62,804 nucleotides of DNA from Bdellovibrionaceae bacterium UBA6502 (GTDB lineage: Bacteria; Bdellovibrionota; Bdellovibrionia; Bdellovibrionales; UBA840): positions 1 to 62,804 of the forward strand of contig DJMA01000005.1 in the NCBI GenBank assembly GCA_002436415.1. The letters run 5' to 3'. A model generated the notes under the pieces. The model was given only the letters and a program-made list of their open reading frames with translations, was not told the origin of the DNA and searched no databases. A program made the translations under genes and the position numbers. Below, piece by piece: positions 62,351 to 62,804 of the stretch (position 1 is the first letter of the stretch; each line of letters opens with the position of its first letter).

Positions 62351-62804
62351 TACGGCCTCTTTCTCACTTCTTCTTGTCTAAATCTCGTCGTTATTTCTTT
62401 GTTTGGTGGCGCGGAGGAATGGGGCGGCTTTGCCGCCGTTTGCTGTTTGAGCGTTTGCGCTCAAAGGTGCTTTGTTTTTTTGGGGTGTGGAAGGAGATTT
62501 TTGGTTTTTGTATGTGTGCGTTGAATGTGCTGGAGTGTAAATGTGGGTGTGAGTCTGTAGGTGGTAGTTTTTGATTATTTTTTGGTTCAATTTATTTTTG
62601 TTTTTTAGCTTAGGATTTAATTTCATTTGATTGATTCGACTAAGCCTTGGTTAGAAATGCTTTAAGCTCAATCTTTAGTGCATTTGTTTGGAGACTTTTT
62701 TTAGAGATATTGAGGCTGCAGGTTTATTTTATTAATGGCTTTTAAAATAACATTGAAGAAGTAGTAATCGCTGAATTGATAAATACAGAATACAGAATAC
62801 AGAA
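62351..62804. other. Gene-poor G/T-rich stretch with small hairpins
   Basis: No convincing gene. The plus strand is markedly rich in G and T. Small perfect hairpins occur: GGCGGCTTTGCCGCC (about 62423) and GAGCGTTTGCGCTC (about 62449). Short open frames on both strands give low-complexity peptides and overlap each other. Confidence 0.5.
62782..62804. repeat. Heptanucleotide tandem repeat at window edge
   Basis: AATACAG repeated three times in perfect register, then AA at the last base, so the array continues outside the window. Confidence 0.85.

Noticed and set aside
62237..62626. Several short ORFs on both strands at the right edge
   Set aside because: Low-complexity, overlapping one another, no ribosome-binding sites; they reflect the strand skew.
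1..62804. CRISPR array, tRNA, rRNA, prophage or transposase genes
   Set aside because: No regularly spaced repeats, no cloverleaf-like segments in the spacers and no phage or transposase motifs were found by reading the sequence.

Overview
The window looks like chromosomal DNA from an AT-rich Gram-negative bacterium, most probably a member of the Bdellovibrionota (Bdellovibrio-and-like organisms). The inference rests on gene content and order: a complete alternative complex III (ActA to ActF), system II cytochrome c maturation (ResB/CcsA), an M50 protease-trpS-scpA-scpB operon, a matrixin-type protease with a C-terminal Cys-Gly plus transmembrane tail, and many secreted or outer-membrane proteins of unknown family. 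No prophage, insertion sequence with a transposase, CRISPR array, rRNA or tRNA was seen. Most genes lie on the minus strand.

Layout: 0-4.5 kb, cell elongation operon mreC-mreD-mrdA-rodA without mreB. 4.8-10.2 kb, a PpiD-like chaperone, a secreted six-repeat protein, a broken small gene and a protease plus beta-barrel pair. 10.5-15.7 kb, translation genes thrS-infC and rpmI-rplT, split by two small secreted-protein genes and 150-bp inverted-repeat elements. 15.9-23.1 kb, rsmI and a chemotaxis operon cheA-cheW-mcp-cheR/cheB, where CheR, a receiver and CheB are one polypeptide. 23.3-31.5 kb, a secreted HD-domain protein and the ActABCDEF quinol oxidoreductase. 31.9-43.5 kb, an accessory stretch: a CPBP-family protease and partner, two very large divergently transcribed membrane proteins around a 940-bp spacer carrying another 150-bp element, and a secreted protein whose only plausible start is ATT. 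43.5-47.9 kb, resB-ccsA-astB. 48-50.6 kb, GNAT, CBS-PAS and MFS-like genes. 50.8-55.4 kb, a cysteine desulfurase-mnmA-mtaB tRNA thiolation operon with a DUF5522 and a BtuF-like gene. 56-62 kb, a beta-barrel protein and the M50-trpS-scpA-scpB operon. The right edge is a gene-poor, G/T-rich, hairpin-rich stretch ending in a heptanucleotide tandem repeat.

How genes connect: ResB/CcsA would attach the hemes of ActA (five CxxCH) and ActE (one CxxCH). The cysteine desulfurase would supply sulfur to MnmA. ScpA and ScpB are the Smc partners and both carry long acidic tails studded with a recurring short LF motif. The most unusual observations are: (1) AUA and AUU start codons for infC and a secreted protein, each behind a strong Shine-Dalgarno; (2) the CheR-receiver-CheB fusion; (3) the shared LF-motif tails of ScpA/ScpB; (4) the 150-bp inverted-repeat family; (5) the divergent pair of giant membrane proteins; (6) a C-x22-C-x6-C-x2-C iron-sulfur motif in TrpRS.
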